A model generated the notes under the pieces. That model had not been told where the DNA came from and did not search any database. It saw nothing but the letters and a program-made list of their open reading frames with translations. The position numbers and the translations under genes were made by a program. Shown here piece after piece: positions 43,312-53,150 of a stretch of DNA of 64,000 bases. Each line of letters opens with the position of its first letter. The first letter of the stretch is position 1. The DNA is taken from NCBI GenBank assembly GCA_947504195.1, contig CANNGN010000009.1, positions 1 to 64,000 of the forward strand. Direction: 5' to 3'. Origin of the DNA: an uncultured Vibrio sp. Its GTDB lineage: Bacteria > Pseudomonadota > Gammaproteobacteria > Enterobacterales > Vibrionaceae.

Positions 43312-44984
43312 TCCGCTTCTCCCGATGTTTGCGCTTGATTCACATATTGGTTTGCTGTGTCTCGCGTTGGCGTTTCTAACTGGGAAGTACCAAGTAGGCC
43401 TTCATAAATCCAGTAACTAAATTCCGCTTCTCGCAACGCATCTCCCCATAATACTGGCTTAGCTCCTTTCCATCTTTCTTCCATAAATTCAACTAGTAAG
43501 CCACTGCATTCGACTCCACTTTTATCGCTGAACTCATTAAATAGCCCGGCTGCGCGATAGGTACATGTTTCCCCTTGACATGGCCCCATTCCAACACGAG
43601 TACGACGGCGCAAGTCTTCAATATTTTCCACATCTAGATGATTCAGAGCATATTCAATTTCACCCGCTGTCACCATTTCACATTCACATATAATCGCACT
43701 CCGCTTTGGTTCATCACTTAAAAATGAAAGTGCGCGTTCACCATGGCTGTATAGGGCGGACTCGTAAACCGGCTTAGCAATACTGGCGCTACGTAACGAG
43801 GGTTTGGGTTGCTCAACAGAGCCCGGTAGTGAACGTGTTGCGGTAGTACAAGTTTGCGTATTACCGAGTTTCTTAGCCACAATATCTGTTGCCTGCTCAG
43901 CCATTAAACGATAGGTCATTAGCTTACCGCCAGTAATCGTCGTCAGTCCTTGTAGACCATCTTTTTCTCCATGGTCGAGCAAAACAATTCCACGGCTGAT
44001 ATTTCGACCAGTGGTGTCTCCGTCGACGGCTACGAGTGGACGAACACCAGCATAAGCTCGCAGTACTCTTGTATTTTGCATTACAGGCGCTAACTTGCTG
44101 CCCTCGCGGAGTAATATATCGACTTCGTCGGAGCTGATTTTTAAGTCGTTGATCTGGTCATACTCAATTTGTTCGGATGTAGTTCCGATTAACGAAATAG
44201 TATCGCCGGGAACCAAAATGTCGGCATCGGCAGGCTTGCGACATCGATTTATCACCAGATTATTAATTCGGTAGTCGAGAATCAGTAACGACCCTTTTGC
44301 AGGAAACATCTTGATGCTTAAGTCAGCATATTCACAAATGGTTTGCCCCCATATACCCGCAGCGTTGATGACTTCTTTGGCATAGACTTCATAGCCTTGG
44401 TTTAGCTGAGTATTAAAACATCGAACCCCAACTACACGATCAGCTTGAATAATTAATGACGTCACTGTGGTGTGAGTATATAACCGAGCTCCATGCTGCT
44501 TGGCATCAATAATATTTGAAGTGCAAAGACGGAAAGGATCTAACGAGCCATCTGGAACTTGAACGGCACCGAGCATGGCAGGATTGGCATTTGGCTCAAG
44601 GCGCAGTGCTTCTTTTGTACTCAGTTGTTTCGACTCTATGCCTGCTGCAGAACAAGACTGCATAAACTGTTGTTGAAAGTTGATGTCATCTTCAGGAAGG
44701 GTAATAAACAAACCACTGGTTTCTTCGACACAGTGACGAGCTATATTTTTAAGAATCTTATTCTCTTGAATACACTCTTTGGCTGAATGCAGATCTGTTA
44801 CTGCATATCGAGCTCCAGAATGAAGTAAGCCATGGTTGCGCCCAGTAGTGCCAGAAGCAATATCCCCTTGTTCGAGTAAGATACATGGTATGCCCCTGAG
44901 AGCACAATCACGCATGATACCAGTTCCCGTTGCACCACCGCCGATGATGACTACATCAGTTTCGAGCCGAATATACGTTTTCAT
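43308..44984 (-). CDS. glpA: anaerobic glycerol-3-phosphate dehydrogenase subunit A
   Basis: The 558-residue FAD enzyme has VVIIGGGATGTGIMRDCALRGI, NHGLLHSGARYAV and GVRPLV, with a C-terminal BFD-like [2Fe-2S] region (ICECEMVTAGEIEYAL, GPCQGETC). It oxidises glycerol-3-phosphate to dihydroxyacetone phosphate. The start at 44984 (MKTYIRLETD) follows GAGTG. The in-frame ATG 11 codons upstream lacks support. Confidence 0.93.
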   Translation of the reverse strand: MKTYIRLETDVVIIGGGATGTGIMRDCALRGIPCILLEQGDIASGTTGRNHGLLHSGARYAVTDLHSAKECIQENKILKNIARHCVEETSGLFITLPEDDINFQQQFMQSCSAAGIESKQLSTKEALRLEPNANPAMLGAVQVPDGSLDPFRLCTSNIIDAKQHGARLYTHTTVTSLIIQADRVVGVRCFNTQLNQGYEVYAKEVINAAGIWGQTICEYADLSIKMFPAKGSLLILDYRINNLVINRCRKPADADILVPGDTISLIGTTSEQIEYDQINDLKISSDEVDILLREGSKLAPVMQNTRVLRAYAGVRPLVAVDGDTTGRNISRGIVLLDHGEKDGLQGLTTITGGKLMTYRLMAEQATDIVAKKLGNTQTCTTATRSLPGSVEQPKPSLRSASIAKPVYESALYSHGERALSFLSDEPKRSAIICECEMVTAGEIEYALNHLDVENIEDLRRRTRVGMGPCQGETCTYRAAGLFNEFSDKSGVECSGLLVEFMEERWKGAKPVLWGDALREAEFSYWIYEGLLGTSQLETPTRDTANQYVNQAQTSGEAE

Positions 44985-45010
44985 AATACACTCAAAGAAA
45001 ATAAGAAAAG

Positions 45011-45266
45011 CAAACAAACGAACGTTTATTTTCGTTTTTAGATTTTATCGAAACCAAAACGAGCATTGCAACACTTATCTAACCAAACATTGATCTGCCA
45101 CCGATCAGTTTCAAATGCATCATAATCACAATCATTAATTTCAAATATATTGAATTTATTAGATTTAATTTAATTCTTATCACAAATTAAATAAAACGAA
45201 CTTATGTCTCACTTTTAATTATCAAAATCGTCATAATCCGCTCGTTCGAGCATTTAAGTTCGTTTT
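45011..45266. promoter_or_regulatory. glpA-glpT intergenic region with candidate GlpR boxes
   Basis: Inverted AAAACGAACTTA (45193-45204) and TAAGTTCGTTTT (45255-45266) match exactly over 12 bases. GCTCG-TT-CGAGC (45240-45251) is a palindrome between them, and AAACGAACGTTT with TTTTCGTTTT lies at about 45016-45038 near glpA. All contain the CGAAC/GTTCG core of E. coli GlpR sites. They sit between divergent glpA and glpT. Confidence 0.6.
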
Positions 45267-45309
45267 AACTCACAAATTAAAATTACAATGGAACATATAG
45301 GTAACAGCT

Positions 45310-46689
45310 ATGTTTGGAATATTTAAACCTAAATCGCATATAGAGCGATTATCTGAAAATCAGATAGAACCCACTTATACCCGTCTTCGTTGGCAATTGT
45401 TCATGGGAATATTTTTTGGCTATGCAGGATATTATCTTGTACGTAAAAACTTTAGTCTTGCGATGCCATTTCTTATTGAGCAAGGTTTTACTCGAGGTGA
45501 ACTCGGCGTGGCATTGTCTGCTGTTTCAATTGCGTATGGCTTATCGAAGTTTTTAATGGGAAGTGTTTCTGACCGTTCAAATCCAAGGTATTTCTTAAGC
45601 TTTGGCCTCTTAATGTCGGCCGCCGTGATGTTCTGTTTCGGCTTTATGCCATGGGCAACTGGCAGTGTTACCGCTATGTTTGTTCTTTTATTTTTAAATG
45701 GATGGTTCCAAGGTATGGGCTGGCCAGCCTGTGGCCGAACCATGGTTCACTGGTGGTCTCGTAAAGAGCGCGGCAAATTAGTCTCAGTATGGAACGTTGC
45801 CCACAACGTTGGTGGTGGTTTGATCGGCCCTATGTTTATTTTAGGTCTGTGGCTGTTCAACGATGATTGGCATACCGCCTTTTACGTACCAGCATTTTTC
45901 GCAACCGTAGTCTCTATCTTTATCTGGGTTACGCTGCGCGATACCCCTCAATCGTGCGGATTACCAGCGATTGAAGAATATAAAGACGATTACCCTGATA
46001 ACTACGATGAGTCAAACGAAAAGGAAATGACCGCAAAAGAGATTTTCTTTAAGTATGTATTCAACAACAAATTACTTTGGTCAATCGCTATTGCTAACGC
46101 GTTCGTTTACATGATTCGTTATGGTGTACTTGATTGGGCGCCAACATACCTATCTGAAGCAAAAGATTTCTCAGTCGATAAATCATCTTGGGCTTACTTC
46201 CTGTATGAGTGGGCAGGTATTCCTGGAACATTATTATGTGGTTGGATTTCAGATAAATTATTTAAAGGTCGCCGTGCTCCAGCCGGTATCCTATTTATGG
46301 TATTGGTGACCATTGCCGTATTGGTGTACTGGTTTAACCCAGCAGGAAACCCAGGTATCGATATGGCCGCACTGATCGCTATCGGATTCCTTATCTATGG
46401 GCCTGTGATGCTAATTGGTTTATATGCTCTTGAACTGGCGCCTAAAAAGGCCGCGGGTACCGCAGCGGGCTTAACAGGTCTATTTGGTTATCTGGGTGGC
46501 GCAGTCGCTGCGAATGCTGTACTTGGTTATACCGTTGACCACTTTGGTTGGGATGGCGGTTTCATTCTATTAACCGCGTCTTGTGGTATTTCGATTCTAT
46601 GTCTTTTCTACGCTTACTTTGGCGAAAGAAAATTCCACAAAGAGAAAGAAGAAAAAGAAAGACTCGAAGAAGCAAATGCTGCAATTTAA
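45310..46689 (+). CDS. glpT: glycerol-3-phosphate:phosphate antiporter GlpT
   Basis: The 459-residue, 12-helix organophosphate:phosphate antiporter has [25 protein letters not shown] (with the substrate-binding arginine), [21 protein letters not shown] and [11 protein letters not shown], the GlpT motif. It brings glycerol-3-phosphate in for GlpABC. It is divergent from glpACB and shares the boxes between them. Confidence 0.94.
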   Translation: MFGIFKPKSHIERLSENQIEPTYTRLRWQLFMGIFFGYAGYYLVRKNFSLAMPFLIEQGFTRGELGVALSAVSIAYGLSKFLMGSVSDRSNPRYFLSFGLLMSAAVMFCFGFMPWATGSVTAMFVLLFLNGWFQGMGWPACGRTMVHWWSRKERGKLVSVWNVAHNVGGGLIGPMFILGLWLFNDDWHTAFYVPAFFATVVSIFIWVTLRDTPQSCGLPAIEEYKDDYPDNYDESNEKEMTAKEIFFKYVFNNKLLWSIAIANAFVYMIRYGVLDWAPTYLSEAKDFSVDKSSWAYFLYEWAGIPGTLLCGWISDKLFKGRRAPAGILFMVLVTIAVLVYWFNPAGNPGIDMAALIAIGFLIYGPVMLIGLYALELAPKKAAGTAAGLTGLFGYLGGAVAANAVLGYTVDHFGWDGGFILLTASCGISILCLFYAYFGERKFHKEKEEKERLEEANAAI

Positions 46690-46720
46690 TATCGAGTAAT
46701 TACCTTTAACTCACCCCAAG

Positions 46721-46760
46721 CAGCGCCAAGTCGATCTCATTCTTGGCGCTGTTTATTTTT
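46721..46760 (+). terminator. rho-independent terminator of glpT
   Basis: CAGCGCCAAG pairs with CTTGGCGCTG (10 bp) around an 11-base loop and is followed by TTTATTTTT, a good T run on the plus strand. Confidence 0.9.
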
Positions 46761-46792
46761 AGAACCCGCAAAGCTCTTCTCTATCAACAAGG

Positions 46793-48040
46793 TTAATTCT
46801 CTTTCGAATACGAAAATAACGTCAATATCATGGCTACAAAGACATACAAAGCGAGCCAAAAGAACAGTTGCGCGCCAGTAATATCGTGGTCAATCAAAAA
46901 CCCAAATAAAATCGGTGAGAGCGACGAAGAGATCACGCCAAGGGATCCCATTAATGCGCGTATTCTACCCAGGTATTTCGTCCCGTAGACTTCAGCCCAC
47001 AATGCATTAATGATCGTGCTACTTGAGCCAATTGCCGATCCAAGCGCAAAAAGCAGCACATAGACAATCCAATTTCCACTAAATTGTGATGCAATCAAAA
47101 GCGCGATAAACATCGGAATCGGATAGTATTTTAACAATTGCCGACCACTGAATCTGTCGACCCAGACTCCTGCATACATCGACGATAACCAATGTGCAAT
47201 GCCATATAAGGCAAAACAACTCGCAAACAATGCTGCTGTCCACCCCATTTGTGAGATAAAGAATCCTTGGTGAATAAAGATGCCCGTAATAATAAACGGC
47301 GCAGATAGCACGGTCGGCAAAGCTAACCAAAAACGGTAATCAGACAACAATGTTCTGCGTGTTCCATCTTGTGGTTGCTGCTTGTTAATATCTCCTTTTA
47401 CCGGCTGCTCAGCGTTATTTTCAACCGCAGGTGCTTGCTCTAGATATTTTTCATTTTTACCTTTTTTAATAAGAAACAGAGCTAAAGGCAAATACAGCAG
47501 TGGGATCAGCACAGCAATCACTAGCCAACTTTGTTGCCAACCTAATTGCGTAATCAATAAAACCGCAAATGAAGGTAGTAAGATTTCACCCAACGGCACC
47601 CCACTTGTGGCAATGCTAATACTTTTCCCACGGTTCAAGGAAAAGTTCTTCATCATGGTTGTTACCCCAGTATGAGGAAATAACCCTTGGCCAAAAAAAC
47701 GCAGAAAAAATAAGCCAACAATCAACATCGTTAAACTAGTGGTTTGCCAAAGCGTAAGAGCGGCGATTGAAAGGCCAACAGTGCAAAATAGAATAAATTT
47801 AACCAATGACACCCTATCAATCGCACCACCGATCCACATCAACAACAAACCACTTACAAAAGTCGCGGTTGAGTAAGCCGTACCATAACTGGTTGCCGAG
47901 AGACCGAGGCTTTCTTGAAAACTGTCTCCAAACCAACTGACAAAAAATGATTGTCCGAAGTTGCCCATAAACACCGTAATAATCCCAAAGGTGAGTATTG
48001 GCCAGCTCTGTTTGGTAAAGCGAAAGTATTCTTTAATCAT
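46793..48040 (-). CDS. major facilitator superfamily transporter
   Basis: The 415-residue protein has 12 predicted helices with a hydrophilic central loop (about 200-235). GGAIDRVSLVKFILF fits MFS motif A, and FFGQGLFPHTGVTTMM resembles monocarboxylate/NarK-like carriers. Substrate unknown. It is convergent with glpT and shares no sign of operon structure with it. Confidence 0.85.
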   Translation of the reverse strand: MIKEYFRFTKQSWPILTFGIITVFMGNFGQSFFVSWFGDSFQESLGLSATSYGTAYSTATFVSGLLLMWIGGAIDRVSLVKFILFCTVGLSIAALTLWQTTSLTMLIVGLFFLRFFGQGLFPHTGVTTMMKNFSLNRGKSISIATSGVPLGEILLPSFAVLLITQLGWQQSWLVIAVLIPLLYLPLALFLIKKGKNEKYLEQAPAVENNAEQPVKGDINKQQPQDGTRRTLLSDYRFWLALPTVLSAPFIITGIFIHQGFFISQMGWTAALFASCFALYGIAHWLSSMYAGVWVDRFSGRQLLKYYPIPMFIALLIASQFSGNWIVYVLLFALGSAIGSSSTIINALWAEVYGTKYLGRIRALMGSLGVISSSLSPILFGFLIDHDITGAQLFFWLALYVFVAMILTLFSYSKEN

Positions 48041-48343
48041 TAATTATGTCCGGTTTAAAAAAGGGCTCAGAATTGTTCTTTTTATCGGGTTTGTCAACGG
48101 TGATCACCAAGCTATTGATTACACACTTTTACCAAACTTTCACGATTTGAATTTCACGTACTGTATATTCCATCATGATTCGTTTACGAAATTCGCATTA
48201 CGATGTTAAGTACGTAACGCTGCGTTACTTTACGCTACGATCAGTAAACGAAGAAAGCCACTGTTCATACAAACTCTATTGCCTTCTGTGCTCTTCAATA
48301 TTATTATGTACAGATAAACGTACATGAACAGTTTGGAGTTAAC
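48041..48343. promoter_or_regulatory. intergenic region with YefM operator candidate
   Basis: ATGTAC..GTACAT arms (48306-48311 and 48320-48325, with TGTACA at 48307-48312) match the TGTACA core that YefM binds in E. coli. They lie about 20 bases upstream of the antitoxin start. The remaining 240 bases hold the MFS gene promoter and a CGTAACGCTGCGTTACTTTACG palindrome-like stretch near 48212. Confidence 0.6.
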
Positions 48344-48595
48344 ATGGATGCAATAAGCTATACATCCGCTAGAGCAAATTTAGCAAGTACAATGGCGAGT
48401 GTTTGTAATGACCACGCTCCTATTATTATTACCCGTAAAAGCGAAGCCCCTGTAGTGATGATTTCTTTAGAAGATTACAACGCAATGCAAGAAACAACCT
48501 ATTTACTCAGATCACCCAAAAATGCTCGTGAACTGTTGGAGTCGATTGCCGAACTCGAATCTGGAAATGGGATTGAACAGAAGCTAATAGAATGA
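48344..48595 (+). CDS. yefM: antitoxin YefM
   Basis: The 83-residue protein has SYTSARANLASTM and PVVMISLEDYNAMQETTYLL, the Phd/YefM fold. It binds DNA and neutralises YoeB through its C-terminal tail. It overlaps the toxin start (ATGA). The GGAG ribosome site is five bases upstream. Confidence 0.94.
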   Translation: MDAISYTSARANLASTMASVCNDHAPIIITRKSEAPVVMISLEDYNAMQETTYLLRSPKNARELLESIAELESGNGIEQKLIE

Positions 48596-48852
48596 AGCTG
48601 GTCTTTTCTACTAAATCTTGGGAACAATATCTGTACTGGCAAACGACCGACAAAAAGATACTCAAACGTATTAATTTATTGATCAAGGACATCCAGCGTA
48701 GCCCTACAGAAGGAATCGGGAAACCAGAACCTCTTAAGCACGGATTATCAGGATACTGGTCACGTCGCATAAACGACGAACACAGAATCGTCTACAAAAG
48801 CCAAGATGACGTAATTTTAATTGCACAACTGCGTTACCACTATGGCACTTAA
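48592..48852 (+). CDS. yoeB: toxin YoeB (ribosome-dependent mRNA endonuclease)
   Basis: The 86-residue RelE-fold toxin keeps the catalytic layout of E. coli YoeB: Glu near 46 (KPEPLKHGLSGYWSRRINDEHRIVY), Arg65 region and the C-terminal LRYHYGT with His83-Tyr84. It cleaves mRNA on translating ribosomes. The pair looks intact. In Vibrio such modules often sit in superintegrons, but no attC flanks this copy. Confidence 0.94.
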   Translation: MKLVFSTKSWEQYLYWQTTDKKILKRINLLIKDIQRSPTEGIGKPEPLKHGLSGYWSRRINDEHRIVYKSQDDVILIAQLRYHYGT

Positions 48853-48905
48853 TACTTAAGAAGATCGAACATTCCACCAGCGTTTCGCTGTTAGCTTACT
48901 TCACA

Positions 48906-50129
48906 CTACTGCCCCTCAGATAAAAACTTAATCCAACTGAGCGTACTATCTGAAGGGGAATGTTTATGTATTGCGGTTGCGATGCGTAACGCTTCTTCTG
49001 GTTGCCCTAACTCATTTAGCGCACGTACCTTAGTCAATAAGGTAGTCGTATCAGGTTTCTTCAAACGGTTGATCGCTTGAAGAGCACTTGCGTAGTTTTG
49101 CTGCTGCATGTGCAATAACGCGTATTGACGGTTGAATTTGGAATCAAGGTTAGCGGCTTTCTTCCAACTCACGAGTGCCTTGTCCCATTCCTTAGATAAC
49201 TGCCAATATGATGCTTGTTGAGATAACAGTTTTGCCGATGAGTCCAACTTAGCTAAACGACCGTATGTTTCCGCGGCTTTATACGGTGCGTTTAACCGGC
49301 CATACAATTGTGCCATCAAGGTAAGTTGTTCTTGGCTCATATCAAAGCCTGCACGATCGGCTTGCTGCAAGGTGATAAGAGCTTGAGAGTGTTGCTCTGT
49401 TTGCATGTATAACGCTGTAAGTTGACGCCACCAAAGCGCTTCATTTGGTTCTATCGAGCGAAGTGACCTTGTGGTGCTAATAGCCGATTTCCATTTTTCT
49501 TTAGCAAGTTGAGCACCCAACTTCATTTTTAACGGTTCAGCTTTGGCTCTAAGCTTAGCTTTACGTTGATAATGCTGCTGTTTATCCACCGATGCTTCAA
49601 CCGATGACCACTTCTCTTGTTGATACTGTGCCTGTGCTATACGCAGCCACACCATTTCATAGCTCTTCGATGTCGTCGACGAATTTTCACTCATTAACGC
49701 AAGTAACTGTTTATAACGTTTTTCCGCTTTAGGAAAACTCGGCTCCATCATTCGAAGATCGGCCAACATCCTCACCGACTCACGCTGCTCTTGTTCGGAT
49801 AACGCGCCTGAATCTACCGACAGCACCAGATGTTTCGTCGCCGACTTCGGCTTCGATAACTGCCAATATAGTGAACCAAGCATGCGATTAACATACGCAT
49901 TGTCGTAAGGCTTATTCGATTCAATACTGAGCAACGTCGCAACGGCATCGGATAAACGTTCTTCTTGCTGCAACGCATACGCTTTCTGGACATGACGAAC
50001 AGTATATTCAGTAAGGTTCGCAGCGTTCGCTGTCGTTGTGGCAAGTATCGTCACCACACCGAAAGCAAGCGTGGATTTGACCAAGTGAAAACGACACTTT
50101 AGAGCCTGTAAATTGAGCATTATTCTCAT
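48906..50129 (-). CDS. TPR protein of the TonB2 system
   Basis: The 407-residue exported protein (signal peptide cleaved near ANA-ANLTEY) has several tetratricopeptide repeats (for example AVATLLSIESNKPYDNAYVNRML, ALVSWKKAANLDSKFNRQYALL). It is the last gene of the TonB2 cluster and overlaps tonB by ATGA. In Vibrio this position holds a conserved TPR protein thought to assist the TonB2 complex. Confidence 0.8.
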   Translation of the reverse strand: MRIMLNLQALKCRFHLVKSTLAFGVVTILATTTANAANLTEYTVRHVQKAYALQQEERLSDAVATLLSIESNKPYDNAYVNRMLGSLYWQLSKPKSATKHLVLSVDSGALSEQEQRESVRMLADLRMMEPSFPKAEKRYKQLLALMSENSSTTSKSYEMVWLRIAQAQYQQEKWSSVEASVDKQQHYQRKAKLRAKAEPLKMKLGAQLAKEKWKSAISTTRSLRSIEPNEALWWRQLTALYMQTEQHSQALITLQQADRAGFDMSQEQLTLMAQLYGRLNAPYKAAETYGRLAKLDSSAKLLSQQASYWQLSKEWDKALVSWKKAANLDSKFNRQYALLHMQQQNYASALQAINRLKKPDTTTLLTKVRALNELGQPEEALRIATAIHKHSPSDSTLSWIKFLSEGQ

Positions 50130-50812
50130 TTGTTTAGTTTAAACTCCAGCTTTACCTTCTGGTCGTGCTGCGCAATAGGATTGCCATTGACCATCTTTGG
50201 CTGATACTTCCACCTTTTCAGAGCTTTAATTGCTTCGCGATTAAAAATCCGCTTGGGCTGTTCTTCAACAACCTTAATATTGATTGGTCGCCCGCTTTCA
50301 CTGATATCAAAGCTTACAATGACATAGCCTTCAATTCTGCGCTGAATCGCTTTAGATGGGTAGACCGGCTCTGCTCTGTGTAAAGGCATAATTTGCTGAT
50401 TTTGCCCAATGTTAGCTGGCTGAGTGACCGGCACGGAGGCAACAGGATCAGCCGTAGGCACAGGCTCGCTCACGGGTAAGCTCGGTGCTGTCACCGATAA
50501 ACCAGAAACAGAGAAATCCATTTTAACATCAGGAATATTCTCCAACGTTGGCGTTGCCATCGAAGTCGGCGTTACCTTTTGAGGTGCAACTTCGGGCTCT
50601 GGTGCTTGGGGTTTAATTTCAGGCTTATCAGGTAATATGCGACTACGACGTTCGCTGCTTTGTTCCTTGTCAGCAGCAAAAATATTGAACGCCAACGGTT
50701 CATCCTGTTTTTCAACCGGCTTACTGTTTAAATCCACCAACCAAGCCATGACCCCAATTAGGCTATAACACACCACTAACGCCAGAGGAAATGCAATCAA
50801 CAAACGAGTCAT
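50126..50812 (-). CDS. tonB2: energy-transducing protein TonB2
   Basis: The 228-residue protein has an N-terminal membrane anchor, a Pro-rich spacer (about 60-125) and a C-terminal TonB domain with AEPVYPSKAIQRRIEGYVIVSF (the YP box). The short form and genomic setting fit TonB2 rather than TonB1. It transmits proton-motive energy to TonB-dependent receptors. It begins one base after exbD stops. Confidence 0.9.
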   Translation of the reverse strand: MTRLLIAFPLALVVCYSLIGVMAWLVDLNSKPVEKQDEPLAFNIFAADKEQSSERRSRILPDKPEIKPQAPEPEVAPQKVTPTSMATPTLENIPDVKMDFSVSGLSVTAPSLPVSEPVPTADPVASVPVTQPANIGQNQQIMPLHRAEPVYPSKAIQRRIEGYVIVSFDISESGRPINIKVVEEQPKRIFNREAIKALKRWKYQPKMVNGNPIAQHDQKVKLEFKLNK

Positions 50813-51217
50813 TTATTTCTGTTCCGTTGCTAACGCTATATTACTGATGCCAGCGCTTTTCGCTGCGTCCATAACTGCAACCACCGTACCATTGAAGGCA
50901 AATTCGTCCGCCTGAATAACCAAAGCAGCATTGGGTTGTTCAATAATAATGTGCTCGAGCGTAGGTTGAACGCGTTCTTTATCCACTACTCGTTTATCAA
51001 TATAAATTTCGTTATCGGCCGTCACCGCAATAAACACGCTGACGTCTTTTTGGCTGGTTGAGTTACTCGCTTGGGGACGGTTTACTTCCACACCAGATTC
51101 ACGAACAAATGAGCTGGTCACAATGAAAAATATCAGCATGATAAACACAATATCGAGCATCGACGTCATGTCGATTTGTGCTTCTTCTTGCTGTTTTGAA
51201 CGATTGCCTAATCTCAC
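50813..51217 (-). CDS. exbD2: biopolymer transport protein ExbD2
   Basis: The 134-residue protein has RLGNRSKQQEEAQIDMTSMLDIVFIMLIFFIV, the ExbD helix with its essential aspartate (MLDIVF). The GTG start at 51217 is set by GAGGAG six bases upstream and overlaps the exbB stop as GTGA. The ATG further 5' would add 24 residues from the exbB frame. Confidence 0.92.
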   Translation of the reverse strand: MRLGNRSKQQEEAQIDMTSMLDIVFIMLIFFIVTSSFVRESGVEVNRPQASNSTSQKDVSVFIAVTADNEIYIDKRVVDKERVQPTLEHIIIEQPNAALVIQADEFAFNGTVVAVMDAAKSAGISNIALATEQK

Positions 51218-51774
51218 GCTCGGCTCCTCATTAATTTTTCCAAATGAATTTCCCGCTTCTCTATGGCCGCCATCAAACGTGAATAACAAAAGAATCCGGC
51301 TAATGCAGCAACCATTCCTGCCATTGTCGGCAATGTAGCCATCGAGATTCCGGCCGCCATCAAACGTGGTTGTGCTGTGCCTTCTGCTTCTAAAACATCA
51401 AACACCGAAATCATTCCAGTTACCGTTCCCAACAGACCTAACATCGGAAATAATCCAATTAGTAACTTTAATAAATTAACGTTTTTAAACAGTTGCAAAT
51501 GAGCCTGACTCAACCATGCATTGCGCTGCTTACGTGCGAACCACGATTGATGATCTTGCCTCTCTTTCCATGCATCGAGCCATTGCTGCTTCTGCTTAGG
51601 ATAAGTGAAGGCAAGGTAGATAATACGTTCAAATGCAATCAACCAAAACATGAGAACCAACACGGCTAGCCACCAGATAACCGGCCCTCCACGTGACATA
51701 AACTGTTCTATGCCCTGTGAAAAACCGATCTCTCGGAGCACACTGAATATCGATGTGATGCTAATCCCATCCAC
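51214..51774 (-). CDS. exbB2: biopolymer transport protein ExbB2
   Basis: The 186-residue MotA/TolQ/ExbB-family protein has three helices and LLIGLFPMLGLLGTVTGMISVFDVL, the conserved core. It forms the proton channel with ExbD2. It starts one codon after ttpC stops, and its own stop lies inside the exbD start (GTGA). Confidence 0.93.
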   Translation of the reverse strand: MDGISITSIFSVLREIGFSQGIEQFMSRGGPVIWWLAVLVLMFWLIAFERIIYLAFTYPKQKQQWLDAWKERQDHQSWFARKQRNAWLSQAHLQLFKNVNLLKLLIGLFPMLGLLGTVTGMISVFDVLEAEGTAQPRLMAAGISMATLPTMAGMVAALAGFFCYSRLMAAIEKREIHLEKLMRSRA

Positions 51775-51776
51775 AA

Positions 51777-53150
51777 CTATGCCGCTCCCATATCCTGTTC
51801 AGCTCGCTGCGCTACCATACCAACGCCTTGTTTTTCTAACAGAGTACGAATGTGTTCTGATTGCGAGCTAAGGACATTGTGAATAAACAGCAGTGGCATC
51901 GCAGAAACTAAACCAAGCACTGTCGTTACCAAAGCCGTTGAAATACCACCAGCCATAATTCTTGGATCGGCATTACCATATTGAGTAATCACCTGGAAGG
52001 TTTCGATCATCCCTGTCACGGTTCCCAACAAACCTAGCATTGGTGATAGAGCCGCAAGGAGTTTCAGCATCGACAGTCCGCGCTCAAATTTGTGTTGTTC
52101 ATCTAGAATCGCTTCATACAAGCGCAACTCAAGGGCTTCAACGTTAGGAGATTGGTCGTATTTGTAAACGCTCAACACTCGTCCAAGTGGATTGTTGCCT
52201 ATCTCTTCTCTGTTTTTTAACTGTGCGCGAATTTTACTTCGGCTTATGAATAAGAAACCACCTTGAGCAACACCTATGACTAAACCAATAAACAGTATCG
52301 CGAGAATTACGCGACCAACCACGCCACCCTGCGCTAAACGTTCGCCTAGCGTCGGTTGCTGTGCCAATTGTTCTAACAGTTCACCTTTGGAAGGATCAAA
52401 GGCGATAAGCTGACGCTTGCTAAGAGCCAATGAAGCTCCCGTACCCGAGCTAACCGGATTTGCTTGGGGCTGAACAGAATACGATTTTGCCCCGCCTTGT
52501 TGTGGATTCCATTGCAGATATCCGTTTTCATCCACCAGCCCAAACGCACCAATTCGCACAACGTCTTTTTGTTTCATAACGCCGTCTTGTTCGACGTACG
52601 GAACCGAAATTTGGCTTAATGAAGAACCCATTTCGATCTGTTGATCAAATGCTTGCCATAACGCCATCAACTGCGGTGTTGATGGTAACGTCTTCGCTTC
52701 GACGATCGCATCGACTTGTTTTAAGCTATCGCTACCAATCGACGTAACAAGATCTTTTTGCTCTATTTGCAGTTCTTTCGCGACTTGACGAACCACGCCA
52801 AATAACTCGCCGAGACTTCCTGATTCTAAATGAAGCTCTTTCTCTTTTTCAGAGAGTGCTTCTTCATTGAGACTGAACTGTTCACTTAGCGCATCAATCT
52901 CTTGTTGAAGTTGATTCTTACGTGATGTCAGAGCGTTTTTCTGCGATGTTAAGTTTTGCTCTTGCCCTAAAAACTCTGCTTCACGATGTTTGTTCAATGC
53001 CTGTTCTTCTGCTTTCGCTTTCTCAGTCGTTGCAAGTAGCGTAGACGTATCTGCCAATACAAATGATGCAAACAGAGAAGAAGTGGAGAGAGATAAAACG
53101 GACAACGCTAATGTAGCGTGTTTACGTAAATTCATTGGATAACATTTCAT
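51777..53150 (-). CDS. ttpC: TonB2 system protein TtpC
   Basis: The 457-residue protein has a signal-like N terminus, a long coiled-coil periplasmic part (about 30-125), a domain of unknown fold and a C-terminal TolQ/ExbB-type membrane module (LLAALSPMLGLLGTVTGMIETF). TtpC is needed by vibrios for TonB2 function, a role E. coli TonB systems lack. It overlaps the DUF3450 gene by ATGA and has GAGGAGG upstream. Confidence 0.88.
   Translation of the reverse strand: MKCYPMNLRKHATLALSVLSLSTSSLFASFVLADTSTLLATTEKAKAEEQALNKHREAEFLGQEQNLTSQKNALTSRKNQLQQEIDALSEQFSLNEEALSEKEKELHLESGSLGELFGVVRQVAKELQIEQKDLVTSIGSDSLKQVDAIVEAKTLPSTPQLMALWQAFDQQIEMGSSLSQISVPYVEQDGVMKQKDVVRIGAFGLVDENGYLQWNPQQGGAKSYSVQPQANPVSSGTGASLALSKRQLIAFDPSKGELLEQLAQQPTLGERLAQGGVVGRVILAILFIGLVIGVAQGGFLFISRSKIRAQLKNREEIGNNPLGRVLSVYKYDQSPNVEALELRLYEAILDEQHKFERGLSMLKLLAALSPMLGLLGTVTGMIETFQVITQYGNADPRIMAGGISTALVTTVLGLVSAMPLLFIHNVLSSQSEHIRTLLEKQGVGMVAQRAEQDMGAA

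Noticed and set aside
50105..50135. Fur-box-like AATGAGAATAAT near the tonB-TPR junction
   Set aside because: It lies inside coding sequence in mid-operon, matches only part of the consensus, and no Fur site was seen at the operon's real promoter.
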